Program-made: the position numbers and the translations under genes
Assembly: GCF_905171775.1 (NCBI RefSeq)
Contig: NC_053499.1
Span: forward strand, 82,916,907-82,980,906
Direction: 5' to 3'
DNA length: 64,000 bases
Source of the DNA: Rana temporaria
Lineage: Eukaryota > Chordata > Amphibia > Anura > Ranidae
Shown: in pieces, positions 44,480 through 55,145 of the stretch
Numbering within the stretch: the first letter of the stretch is position 1
Layout: every line of letters starts with the position of its first letter
The notes under the pieces: generated by a model
The model's input: only the letters and a program-made list of their open reading frames with translations
Told to the model about the DNA's origin: nothing
The model's database searches: none

Positions 44480-44630
44480 TAATCTATTTGTGTGAAAAAA
44501 AAGGACGACAATTTTGATTGATTGGGAACCACGTCACACGACCGCGCAATTGTCAGTTAAAACGACGCAGTGCCGAATCACAAATACTGGCCCGGTCATT
44601 GACCAGTAATATGGTCTGGGGCTCAAGTGG
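44480..44630. mobile_element. Fragment of a TTAA-type element, reverse orientation
   Basis: It reads inversely to 3280..3400 (AACTGACAATTGCG versus CGCAATTGTCAGTT; GCACTGTGTCG versus GACGCAGTGC) and ends GGGGCTCAAGTGG before TTAA at 44631-44634. Only about 150 bases remain. Confidence 0.5.
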
Positions 44631-44639
44631 TTAAAAATT

Positions 44640-44962
44640 AACAAAACACTAAAGTTAGCCCAATTTTTGGTGATAATGTGAAAGATGATGTTACACAGAG
44701 TAAATAGATACCTAACATGTCACGCTTTAATATTGCAAACACTCATGGAATGGCGCCAAACTTCAGTACTTTAAAATCCCCATAGGCGACCTTTTTTTTC
44801 AGGTTACCAGTTTATAGCTACAAAGAAGGTCTAGTGCTAAAAGTATTGCTCTCGCTCTAACGCACGCGTCAATACCTCACATGTGTGGTTTGAACGATGT
44901 TTACATATGTGGGCGGGACTTGCGTAAGTCCCGCCCACATATGTAAACACTGTTCAAACCAC
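44640..44962. repeat. Interspersed repeat (TTAGCCCAATTT family), copy 3, with hairpin end
   Basis: Same blocks as 41056..41830. The end forms a hairpin: GTTTACATATGTGGGCGGGACTT (to about 44920) and its complement AAGTCCCGCCCACATATGTAAAC (from about 44925) with loop GCGT. Confidence 0.65.
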
Positions 44963-45451
44963 CCTTAATATCCATATCAGACCTGAGTTAATGAATCATC
45001 TCTGTAATTGCCAGAGCCCTCAATTCATTAGAGCCGCAAAGCCGGTTTTAAATGCCTTTTTTTCTTTCAGAAATTACACTTTGTGCAGGGACAGTTCTAT
45101 GTACGGGAAACATGCGCTTTTTCACATGCTGACTTTACACCCCCCCTAGGTACGAAATTTAAAGTAATATTACACTTTTATTGTTTCACTTTTAGCATTA
45201 TTAAATTCACTGCTCCTGAAAAAACTGCCGTTTTTAAAACTTTTTTTTGCATTGATACATGTTTCCTGGGACAGGACCCAGGTCCCCAAACACTTTTTAG
45301 GACAATAACTTGCATATTAGCCTTTAAAATGAACACTTTAGATTTCAAATGTTCGAGTCCCATAGACTTTAACGGGGTTCTAAAGTTCACACGAACATTT
45401 GGTGTGTTCGCAAGTTCTGATGCGAACCGAACAGGGGGGTGTTCGGCTCAT
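44963..45451. repeat. Right arm of the inverted-repeat complex
   Basis: In reverse complement it matches 38473..39150 (CATTGATACATGTTTCCTGGGAC, TTAGCATTATTAAATTCACTGC, GGTACGAAATTTAAAG). It ends GAACAGGGGGGTGTTCGGCTCATCC. DIRS sequence starts just after. Confidence 0.6.
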
Positions 45452-45459
45452 CCTTACTC

Positions 45460-46179
45460 CTAAGCAGTTTTCCCTCCTTTATCCTATGGAGGAAGGTTTC
45501 ACTAAGAAATGGGGGGGTACCTGCTATAGATGCAGCCATTTCTTGTGCAAACAAAAGCCTGACCTGTCCTATAGACAATGCTCAGGGCTTTAAGAATCCA
45601 ACTGATAAAAAGCTGGAATCTTTATTGAAAGCCTCCTCCTCTATGGCCGGTGCTGTAATACAACCTGCAATTACAGTGATTGGCATATGTCAGTTCCTCA
45701 AGAAACAAGTGAAGCAAATTACTAACCTCCTTCCTACAGAGAAGATTGAGGTTTATAAGGACCTTCCTAGGGCCCTGTGTTTTACGGTTGATGCGATTAT
45801 GGACTCTGTTCAGCAAGCATACCGCTTGAATGTCCTGATGGTACACATGCGCAGGTCCCTTTTGTTGAAACATTGGGAAGCCAAGGTTTCTTGCAAAAAA
45901 TACTTGGCAGCGTTCCCCTTTGGTGGAGGACGCCTGTTTGGGGGTCATGTGGATAAATACATCCAAAAGATTACCGGAGGCAAGTCTACTCTGTTGCCGG
46001 TTAAAAAGCCCCTGGAACCTCATTCTCCAGGCAGTGGCGATGGCCTCCCCAGTCTAATACTAGGGGAAAGGCCCAGATCCAAGGCCAAGGGCAGAAAAGA
46101 ACTTGGGATTCAAAATCTTCCAAACAGAAGCCCAAAACTTCCCTATGAAGGGGCACCCCCGCTCGGCCGAGTGGGGTAA
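45460..46179 (+). pseudogene. DIRS gag-like ORF fragment
   Basis: Open from within the upstream repeat to 46179. Coding similar to DIRS gag starts at about 45470 and includes VPAIDAAISCANKSLTCPID, AQGFKNPTDKKLESLLKAS, GAVIQPAITVIG and MVHMRRSLLLKHWEAKVSC. Known of the family: this ORF1 encodes a Gag-like RNA-binding protein. The 5' terminal repeat and N-terminus are missing, so the element is 5'-truncated. The C-terminal part overlaps the start of the RT frame in another phase. Confidence 0.75.
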
Positions 46180-46241
46180 AGGCTGCTGCAATTTGAAAAT
46201 GCCTGGCGGGAAGAAGTGCAGGACAAGGGGTTGTCTCCACG

Positions 46242-47273
46242 GTGTCCTCAGGCTACAAGCTGGGATTCAGAGAACTTCCGCCACCACGTTTTCTGAGATC
46301 AAGAATTACCAAAGATCCAGAAAAAAGAATGCCTCTGTTTTTGACCCTGGAACACCTGTTGTCTCAAGGGGTAATCATAGAGTTAGCCCCAGAAGATCAG
46401 GGCTCGGGGTTCTACTCAAACCTTTTCACGTTTCCAAAACCAAACAGGGATGTCAGACCTATTCTAGATCTGAAAAACCTGAATCAGTTTCTGAACATCC
46501 GCTCCTTTCGCATGGAGTCTGTCTGTTCAGTAGTCTCCACCCTCCAGGGAGGAGAAATCCTGGCATCTATAGACATCAGGGATGCATATCTACATGTGCC
46601 AATATTCCCCACTCACCAAAGATTTCTAAGGTTTGCGGTGGATCAGCGCCAGTTTCAGTTTGTGGCCCTCCCTTTCGGTATGGCTACTGCACCTCGAGTG
46701 TTCATGAAAATACTAGCCCTGCCCCTGGAAAGGCTAAGGGCATGGGGCATAGCAGTAACAGCCTATCTGGATGATCTGTTGCTCATAGATCAGTCCGCTA
46801 CACGCTTGGACCACAATGTGCACAGCACAGTGGAGTATTTAGAGTACCTAGGCTGAGTCCTCAACCTGGAAAAGTCCTCCTTACAGCCTCAAAAAAGGCT
46901 GGAATATTTAGGCATGATTATAGACACATTCCAAAGTAGGGTATTACTACCCAAGCCAAAGGCAAAAGCCATAGGAGACTTGGTCCGAGTGATAAAAGCA
47001 AAAAGAAGGCCTTCCATCCATCTATGCATGAAATTATTAGGAAAGATAGTAGCCTCATTCAAGGCTGTCCCTTACGCCCAGTTTCACTCAAGGCCATTGC
47101 AGGGCAGAATTCTGTCCACTTGGAACAAATATGTTCAGGCCCTGGACCTTCCAATGATCTTATCTCCAAAGGTTCGCCAGAGCCTCAATTGGTGGTTTCT
47201 CCCCCAAAATCTATCAAAGGGAAGATCCTATACTTCTATTATCTGTAAAATGGTAACCACAGACGCTGGTTAA
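46242..47273 (+). pseudogene. DIRS reverse transcriptase / RNase H
   Basis: RT blocks in order: GVIIELAPEDQGSGFYSNLF, FPKPNRDVRPILDLKNLNQF, ILASIDIRDAYLHVPIF, FVALPFGMATAPRVF and the catalytic YLDDLLLI near 46766. One in-frame TGA at 46854-46856 follows EYLG, after which VLNLEKSSLQPQKRLEYLGM and the start of RNase H (MKLLGKIVASFKAVPYAQFH, LNWWF) continue to 47273. Apart from that stop the frame is unbroken over about 340 codons. The rest of RNase H is deleted before the recombinase. Confidence 0.88.
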
Positions 47274-47280
47274 GTCTCCC

Positions 47281-47972
47281 GTGTGCCCATGGTATTTGAA
47301 TCTGGTATTGTCTGTTTTACAGAAACTACCTTTTGATCCATTACACCATGCTTCTTTAAGTCTTTTGACAAAGGAACTGGTTTTCCTTGTAGCCATATTC
47401 TCAGCAAGGAGGGTATTGGAATTGGCGGCTCTTTCGTATAAAGAGCCGTTTATGATTATTCATAATGGCAGGGTGGTGTAGCGTCCTCACCCGACTTTTT
47501 TACCTAAGGTGGTTTCAGGTTTTCATCTGAATCAAGATATAGTCCTACCGTCTTTTTTTCAGATCCGCAGTCTGCGGAGGAAGAGAGTCTACACTCTCTA
47601 GATGTTGTAAGAGCGGTAAACGTTTATCTGCAAGCTACGGCTCAGATACGAAAGACTAATTGTCTGTTTATTCTCCCACAGGGCCCAAGGAAGGGCCAGG
47701 TAGCGTCGAAATCTACTACTGCATGTTGGATTCGACAAGTCATTATTCAGGCCTATGGTTTAGAAAAGAAGATTCCTCCTTTTCAGGTGAAAGCGCACTC
47801 GACTAGAGCAGTTGATGCTTCATGAGCAGTGCATCACCAGGCCTCCATGGTTAAGATCTGTAAGGCTGCTACTTGGTCTTCGGTCCATACATTTACTAGG
47901 TTCTACCGGGTAGATGTGAGAGGGTACGAGGATGCCGCCTTTGAGCGTAGTGTACTGCAGGCAGCAGTATAG
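47281..47972 (+). pseudogene. DIRS tyrosine recombinase (broken)
   Basis: It starts with LTKELVFLVAIFSARRVLELAALS, which carries the first catalytic arginine (SARR). A TAG after NGRVV at 47479-47481 and several frameshifts follow. KAHSTRAV and CKAATWSSVHTFTRFY at 47790-47910 are the HxxR box and the catalytic tyrosine region. DIRS elements integrate circular cDNA with this recombinase instead of an integrase and therefore leave no target duplication. The intact homologue at 63461..64000 allows motif by motif comparison. Confidence 0.85.
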
Positions 47973-48056
47973 ATCCTGTGGCCCAATGGCAGTCTTTATT
48001 CTGATCTGTGTCTCTCTCCCTTCAATTTAACATTGCTATGGGACATCCCATTAAGT

Positions 48057-48390
48057 AATTAAGGCTCTGTGTCCCGTGATGTATGAGCAAGAAAATAGGA
48101 TTTTTTAATACAGCTTACCTGTAAAATCCTTTTCTTGGAAATACATCATGGGACACAGAGCTCCGGTCCCTCTAAAACGTGGGACACTTATTGCTTTGCT
48201 ATAAAACTGAGGTACTCTCCATTTGGGAGGGGTTATATAGGGGAGGAACATATTTCTAATTGGGTTTGCCAGTGTCTAATCACCTGTGGTGACTACAAAA
48301 CCAATTAAATAATTAAGGCTCTGTGTCCCGTGATGTATTCCCAAGAAAAGGATTTTACAGGTAAGCTGTATTAAAAAATCCTATTTTTCA
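48057..48390. repeat. DIRS terminal inverted repeat with hairpin
   Basis: 48092-48173 contains AAAATAGGATTTTTTAATAC, AGCTTACCTGTAAAATCC and ATACATCATGGGACACAGAG. 48318-48390 is its inverse (CTCTGTGTCCCGTGATGTAT, GGATTTTACAGGTAAGCTGT, ATTAAAAAATCCTATTTTTC). 48057-48097 is a short direct copy of the second. This split-and-inverted arrangement is typical of DIRS ends. CAGGTAAGC is a strong 5' splice-site consensus. Confidence 0.75.
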
Positions 48391-48414
48391 ACCTCCTCAT
48401 GATGAAATAGAGTG

Positions 48415-48648
48415 GGGTTAGGATTAGGGTTAGAGGGTTAGGGTTTCCCATTGAAGAATATGGCTAGGACTCAGGAATTGGAACAGGGACCTCCCCCAAA
48501 GGTCAAAGGTCAGAAGGCGAGTTCCCAGAGGTCAAAGGTCACAAGGCGTGGCTGACCCACCCCCACCAAGGTGTACCGCCTACCCCAACTAAGTCGGGGA
48601 ATGAAAAAGTCGGGGAATGAAAAAGTCGGGGAATGAACAAGTCGCGGA
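48415..48648. repeat. Short tandem repeats including two AGGTCA direct-repeat sites
   Basis: It holds telomere-like GGATTAGGGTTAGAGGG, then two copies of a 29-base unit each containing AGGTCAAAGGTCA (48500-48512, 48529-48541), and three copies of a 16-base AAGTCGGGGAATGAAA unit near 48591-48640. Non-coding. Confidence 0.7.
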
Positions 48649-48649
48649 A

Positions 48650-48762
<113 letters not shown>

Positions 48763-48957
48763 CAAATGATACCTATAATGACACCTGAATGTGTAGTATG
48801 TCAATATGAGTGAACAAAACAGCGCATGTAATGAAATCTTAATCACATTAAACAGTTTAAATAAATAAACAAATCTGAGAGTGGGTAACCGCTCAAAAAG
48901 AACCAGGTAATCTGATTCCTGTGGTCCGAGCCAAGGGTGCAGGCAGTGCAATCAAAA

Positions 48958-49177
48958 TGCAGGTTAGGATGAAGGAAAAAAGGTGGGACAGCCGCACTCC
49001 AAAAAAACTCCTCCTTTAATTAAAAATCACAAAATACATGCCACAGCAAAAAACAGCACAACAAAAGAAAAGCTTGTGCTGTTTTTTGCTGTGGCATGTA
49101 TTTTGTGATTTTTAATTAAAGGAGGAGTTTTTTTGGAGTGCGGCTGTCCCACCTTTTTTCCTTCATCCTAACCTGCA
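48958..49177. repeat. Perfect inverted repeat, 104-bp arms, 12-bp spacer
   Basis: The left arm 48958-49061 starts TGCAGGTTAGGATGAAGG, and the right arm 49074-49177 ends CCTTCATCCTAACCTGCA. I found no mismatch along the arms. The spacer is CAAAAGAAAAGC. An arm contains GTGGGACAGCCGCACTCC. Perfect arms imply recent formation or active correction. Confidence 0.93.
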
Positions 49178-49557
49178 AATAAACAAATCTAGTGATGCCA
49201 CCTTAATGTGAAAAGAATCGGTGCTACAGCAATGAGAAAAGCTGCACAAAAAAATAAACAAAACAATATATAAAGTCTATGAATCCATAAAATTGGTGAG
49301 TCCAAATGAAAATGTGTTCAGTAAGTGATCTTATCACAAAAAAAATCTTCTAAAATTCTTCCACCACACCAAAAGTGTTGAGAGTGAATCCTCCACCCTT
49401 ATAGACTGCGCACTCACCGCAACAATTTGCCTCACACTCTCGTGTTTTGGCAAAATGAGTATGTTAGGATCCCTAGGGACAAACAGGTAGGTCTCCATTT
49501 CCAGTGCGTTCCAGGGAGGTTATTCACTTGGATAAAGGAAAAGAGTGCACAATAGTG
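49178..49557. other. Non-coding, possibly PLE terminal-repeat sequence
   Basis: AAACAAATC words recur on either side of the hairpin. There is no coding. Position beside the hairpin and upstream of the PLE tail suggests terminal-repeat material, but this is weak. Confidence 0.3.
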
Positions 49558-49991
49558 CACTCTAAAAAATAATGTCTTGGCTCAACAAAAAAAAATAACG
49601 CAACAGTTTGCATCAAGCTTTTTAAGTTATGACAATGTCAGGTAAAATTAAGTGGAAGCAACAACCTACATTGTGTTGAGGTAATTAGCTTTTCTGCTAG
49701 ATATAAATGCATTTTTATTTACCATCCACTTAATTATTGGCATTATAAACACATGTTTTTAAGTTGAGTAGTCAACAATATTAAGTTGCTCCAATTAGTT
49801 TTTCCAGTTTCTACAATCATTTTTTTAAGTCACATGTACTTAATTTCTACAATTATGAGCACACTTTCTTTAGGTTAATAAACAGCTAAACTCAAGTTGG
49901 TCCAAAGTTATTTTCTCTATTAGTGATTCGCTTTGTTTTTATACTAGCTTTCACAAATGAATTCATTCAACAACACAATTGTTAAACAATT

Positions 49992-50388
49992 AGACCCCTT
50001 TCACACTGGAGTGGTTTGCAGGCGCTATTGCGCTTAAAATAGCGCCTGCAAACCGACCCTAAACTGTGTCTCCAGTGATCCTAAAGCTTTGTCTCCAGTG
50101 TGAAAGCCCCAGGGCTTTTACACTGGAGCGGTGCGCTAGCAGGATGGGAAAAAAGTCCTGCTAGCCACATCATGTGGTGTTTATACCACTCCTCCCCATT
50201 AATTTTTAATGGAACAGCACGGCTATACCGCTGAAAAAGCGTCTCAGCAGAGCCGCCTTGCAGTGTTTTTTAACCACTTCTCGGCCACTGGCGGGGTAAA
50301 ACCGCCCTGCTAGCGGCCGAATACCGGCGCAAAAAATAGCGGCACTTTACCACGGACGCACTGACCGCCCCAGTGTGAAAGGGGCCTT
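49992..50388. mobile_element. MITE with CCCCTTTCACACTGG termini
   Basis: Ends AGACCCCTTTCACACTGGAG and CCCAGTGTGAAAGGGGCCT are inverted. The middle has GGCGCTATTGCGC and a long imperfect palindrome (TTTGCAGGCGCTATT with AATAGCGCCTGCAAA). Non-coding. Confidence 0.75.
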
Positions 50389-50531
50389 AAATTTATTACA
50401 CAAAACGGTTGAGTTTTTTAACATAGATATGAAAGTTAACAAAAATAGAAAATAAGTTTCAAACATAAAGATTTGTACCATGTATAATATATCCTAATAT
50501 ATCTAAAACCACAGTGCCAAATATAAACTTA

Positions 50532-51020
50532 GGACCGTCTCACACCGGAAATTGCACAGGAATGCGCTGTATGTTCACATGCGATTCACATGCAGTTCTG
50601 TGTAGTGCGATTTCAGCTCATTCATTTTGGATGGGCTGAATTTGTACTGCACTAAAAGTAGTGTATCTACAATTGGAAACTCATTGCAACCGGATCATGT
50701 GGTACTTCTGTACCACGTGATCCAGTGCGAGCAAACACACTGCGTTTGTGATCTGCATTTGGGGTGTCATTAGCTTAAAATTGACACTCACTGCAGAACA
50801 CAGCTGCAGTGCATTTTAAACATGGTGTGGGAAATTCTCATGGATACACCGCTCCTACAGCACCCCTGCCCATTGAAATTATTGGGCAGCACCACCGGCA
50901 GCTGCACTTTGCCGGCGGTTTTAACAAGTGGTTGTTAAAAACACCCCGCTAGCGGCCGAATAGCACCGCTAAAAATAGCGGCGCTTTACTACTGACGCCG
51001 CCTCAGTGTGAAAGCGGCCT
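50532..51020. mobile_element. Related MITE with CTCACACCGG terminus
   Basis: Ends GGACCGTCTCACACCGG and CTCAGTGTGAAAGCGGCC. It shares CGCTAGCGGCCGAATA and AAAATAGCGGCGCTTTAC with the preceding MITE. Confidence 0.65.
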
Positions 51021-51195
51021 TAGGGCAAGAAGGAAGAGGGAGCTGATAAGGGGGAAAGAGCATCAAAAAAAAAGAAAAAAAAAGAAGAAAAACAGACAAA
51101 TAGGAATACCACAATAGTGGCCATAGGTTGGAGGGGAGAGAGGAAAACAGTCCCTCCGTCTCCAAGGAAAGAAGACAATAAACAATCAGACTATT

Positions 51196-51383
51196 GGGGT
51201 TTATTTACTAAAGGTAAATCTGAAAGATCTGAAATTAGGGGAAGCTCTGCTGATTTTATCATCCAATCATGTGCAAGCGAAAATGCTGTTTTTATTTTCC
51301 TTGCATGTCCCCCTCAGATCTACAGTGACTGCACTTCCAAGTGCACCTTCAGTGAAAAGTGGATTTGCCTTTAGTAAATATTT
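51196..51383. mobile_element. MITE with GGGGTTTATTTACTAAAGG termini
   Basis: Inverted ends GGGGTTTATTTACTAAAGGT and GGATTTGCCTTTAGTAAAT. Same family as 42774..42944, which is shorter. Confidence 0.7.
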
Positions 51384-52060
51384 TAAACAAACCATGAAGT
51401 CTTGAATATAGATTGCCATAGAAGCTAAAATCTATAATACACTGACTCCCCTGGCACAAAAAAAAAACTTTTTCAAGCTTAGCAGATTTTACAAATGGCG
51501 CACTATCAATGCTACCCACTGACATGAGGCAATTATGTTCACAAGGCTAAAAACAACCAGCACTATATTAGGACAAAGTTTGTTAGTTGGTGTTGCCTTT
51601 TAACACCTAGTTCTCGAGCTATAGGCTATAAGGGATTACAAATAGTAATAGTTCCAAATTTCTTTGTAAAGCAAATTATTTTCACCTTTAAAAATGTCTT
51701 TCATATCTCTGTGCCGCAGCAGGTCTTCCTTCCAACATGTCTCAGCTTTTTCTGCGTTATGTTGGTGGGGGAGGAGACTTGCAATAACTCAAGTTAGAAC
51801 AAAATTGAGTTACCAAGTCCATTTTATTAAGTTACCACAACTTAAATTTCCTTTTACATCAATGAATGCAGAAATGGGACTGTACACAACACACAAAATT
51901 AGGTTGCTATAATTTCCAACATTATAATATCAACAGAACTTATTAAAATAGGTTTTCAACGTAAAAAGTTTATTTAAAACAATAAATTAGAATTTTTACC
52001 TTGGAAATATGCATTTAATTAAGTGGTGGTAACAGGTCTCTCGAATTACTTTTTAGAGTG

Positions 52061-53561
52061 TGTGATATAGTAAAAGCAACTTTAATAACACATCTTATGC
52101 AAAACCTCCAAAATAACCACTCACAAACAAACTTGAAAATCAAGCAGTGAATAAATCCAAACGCAAGTCAAGGTGATGAACAAAAAACTTCTCCAGATAT
52201 GACAGTGGTCAAGGCAGACCATACAACAGCCCAAGCACGTACTCACGACCCTTATGGTGTAATGGAGTAAAGATGCAAATTCTGAGATGCCTGTCCTGGC
52301 TAAACAAGTTCCCTAGCCAAACCAATTCAGGGTAGACTTGTAAAGTGACTTAGTTGCCAATTTCCGACATGTTTCGTCGTATAGACTTAATCATGGAAGT
52401 GGCTGCCAAGTCACAACTAACTACTTAAATATGCTTACTTGTCAAAATAAGTGGCTGCACATGTGTCCATCCAGCCTCGGCGTCCCGGAAGGGTTAATTC
52501 CGCTCATTACTGAGTCCCATACTGCCTGGTTCCACCCAAGCAGATACATATCCCTGTATGCATCTGCTGTCCGTCCAGTGTGCATTCAATTAGAGCGTCC
52601 CCAGCCAATGGCTGCAGCGAATCCTTGCTCCATGCCCCCAGCGTTGATCACATGTAAGCATCACATGACCGCTCTGTGTGCACCCAGTAAAACCCTCCCC
52701 AGCCAACACTGCCATCACTGCTGTGTTCCACACAGTCAGCAGCGGGGATTTCTTGTCCCAGGTTAGATTGCGGAGTACAAACGGCGGCTGTCCCCAGTGG
52801 CGGCACCCGTGTATTACACCCACTGAATTAAATTAAAATAAAGTACTGGATGGCTGCAAGGAGTCCGAGACCACATGACATCACTCTTTAACAAACATGC
52901 ATAAGCAGTGAAGAGTGCCTAAACTACAATACATATAGTACAACATATTGGGTCGTATTAAGCATATTGAACATTATGCTGACCACAAAGCTGTGCACAT
53001 TGGTTAAAACCTTAATATTATAAAAATACCTTAACATCATAGCTACATTGATGTTGGAAACCAAAAAAACATTTGGGACTATATGTGGATATATTCTCAC
53101 GTGGGCATACATTATGTGTTAATCTCAATGAGCATGTTAATGTCATATATAAATCAATATTAGTGACCCTGCATATAACACCACATTATATGCACCTATC
53201 ATATAGGTATAATCAGAGGATGTTGCATCCAACATATGTCCCCAACCTAGGTCCCCAATATAAAACATCCATGGATTCCCACCACTATATATCCCATAAA
53301 GAATAGTTTAAAAATATTAAAAATATTTTTTTTTAAATATTAGAGAATATTATAAAATATTAAAATTGAGATCAGCTCCAAGAAATGTGCATATGTGTAT
53401 ACACACATATACATATATAAACCCACATATGCACATATATACAAAAAATTAAATTAAATGAATAATCCTGTGGATAATTTGTATAGGTCTACATATAATA
53501 AATAAATATGGATACCTGTCAGTGCCCTACTAAAAGCACCTAGTATTAAAGACGTGAAAGG
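52061..53561 (-). mobile_element. 3' non-coding part of a Penelope-like element
   Basis: This lies directly downstream of the PLE stop codon on the - strand and carries a hammerhead-like fold at 52356..52403, as PLE terminal repeats do. A GC-richer block (about 52430-52820) and an AT-rich stretch with CATATATACA words follow. No coding. Confidence 0.5.
52356..52403 (-). ncRNA. Hammerhead ribozyme-like motif, degenerate
   Basis: On the - strand, stem I is GCCA-C-TTCC opposite GGAA-AT-TGGC. The core ATGATTAA stands for CUGANGA with changes. Stem II is GTC/GAC with loop TATAC. GAAA is intact. Stem III is the minimal AC...GT with loop AT, and the cleavage triplet is GTC. The architecture equals that of 7754..7811. 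Changes in the core suggest it no longer cleaves. Confidence 0.5.
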
Positions 53562-55145
53562 CTATGCGTTGCTGATAAAGCAATTCACATCTAATTCTAT
53601 GTTAAGGCCTCTCGGGAACTGACTTTTCAACAAGAAGATCCACTGCGTTTCGCGTTGAGACAGGTCCATCACCCTATTGGAGCCCCTCCAAGAGGGGGAG
53701 ACACAGTCCAAACCGCAGAATTGGGCAACTGAAGGGTCTTTATTGTGTTTCTCCTTAAAGTGTACGGAGACGCTGTGGTAATCAAATCCCTTTTTAATAT
53801 TTGCTAGGTGCTCGGCCACCCGTATTCTGAGAAGCCTCTTAGTTCTTCCTACGTATAACAATCCGCAGGGGCACCAAATCAAATACACCACAAAGGAGGA
53901 ATTACAGGTAATGAATTCCTTAATGGGAAAAATGTTGCCATCACTTCCCGTCACCTGTCGTTTACCTCTATTGTGTACTTTGACCGTTCTACAGCAGATA
54001 CATTTCCTACATGGATAAAACCCATTAAAATCTATTTTTAAAACTTGCTGGTCAGGAGTATCTAGGATTTTATGGACCACCTTATTCTCAAAATTAGGTG
54101 CCCTTCTATAGATAAACCTTGGTTGACTAGGTAATATGCTGGCAAAGTGTCTATCCTTGGTCAAAATGTGCCAATGGTTTCTGTAGATTTGCTCTATTTC
54201 CCTATATTGGGCATGAAACCCAGACAGGAAGCCCCATTGATGTTGATTATCGCTTGGTTGTTCCTCTTTTTTCTTCAAGCATTGATCTCTGGGTATCAGA
54301 GCTACCTCTTGGATTAAACTGTTCATCTCCGGTTCTTTATATCCTTTCTGAACAAATTTGGACTTCAGAATATCAGCCTGTAGTAAGTAGTCATCATTCT
54401 CCGTTAGTTCCGTCAAACTCTTAGGAACTGTCCTTTAGGGATATTTCGGATCCAAGCCGGATGATGACCACTATTGATTGAGAGGTAGCTATTTCGGTCA
54501 GTAGGCTTAAAAAAGACTTTAGTCATCAGCCTTACTCCTTCTCTGTAAATAGTGACATCTAGAAAATTGACCGTCATATTACTGATCACATGCTCTAATT
54601 TGATGTTGTTGGTGTTGTTATTGAGTGTTTTCAAAAATTCCAATGCTTCATTTTCGGATCCCTCCCATATACACAGAATATCGTCTATAAATCTTCTGTA
54701 AAACAACAATTGGGTTCTATGATTCAGAAAGACCTACCTATCCTCCCACTCAGCCATGAAAAGATTGGCGAGACTGGGGGCAAACTTGGCCCCCATAGCC
54801 AAGACAACTTGCTGGGAGAAAAAGGAACCATCAAACCAGAAGTATTTATGGGACATGCAGAAGTCAAGTACCTGTCCCAAAAACTTCTTCTGGACATGCG
54901 GAATGTCATCTTGTTTGCTCAAAGCCCAATTGAGTGCCAGTGCAGCGTCATCGTGTTGTATGACAGTATAAAGTGACGCTACATCTGCCGTGATTAGAGA
55001 AATTTCAGATTCTGGGTTGATACGGACTTCCTCCAGAGACTGTAGCAGGTCGGGTGTATCCTTCAGATATGCCTTAGTGTCCCGTACACTTAGCTGCAAA
55101 AATGTATCTAAATATTCTCCAAGTCTGGCAGAGACAGATCCGATC
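53562..55145 (-). pseudogene. Penelope-like RT (part) and GIY-YIG endonuclease
   Basis: C-terminal two thirds of the PLE protein. RT: SLITADVASLYTVIQHDDA, AMGAKFAPSLANLFMAEWED, an in-frame TAG at about 54734, then YRRFIDDILCIW and MTVNFLDVTIY. After a frameshift near 54415, 54416..53562 continues through GFYPCRKCICC (zinc linker), YLIWCPCGLLYVGRTKR with IRVAEHL (GIY-YIG core) and RETQWIFLL to the natural end. Its N-terminal third is at 59158..60812; the L2 element 55153..59150 was inserted between PIVNG and IGSVSARLGEYL without loss of bases apart from the 7-bp duplication. Confidence 0.9.

Larger units (their letters stand above)
49558..52060. mobile_element. CACTA-like TIR element, non-autonomous
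   Basis: Left end CACTCTAAAAAATAATGTC, right end GAATTACTTTTTAGAGTG, inverted with about 15 of the first 17 bases matching. The interior is AT-rich with repeated TTAAGTTG/CAACTTAA words. A clean 3-bp duplication is not evident (GTG left, TGT right). Nested elements lie at 49992..50388, 50532..51020 and 51196..51383. No transposase seen. Confidence 0.5.

Noticed and set aside
48415..48448. Interstitial telomere
   Set aside because: Only a few imperfect TTAGGG words within a minisatellite; too short to call.
52431..52766. 111-codon open frame
   Set aside because: It lies in the non-coding tail of the PLE on the opposite strand and shows no domain.
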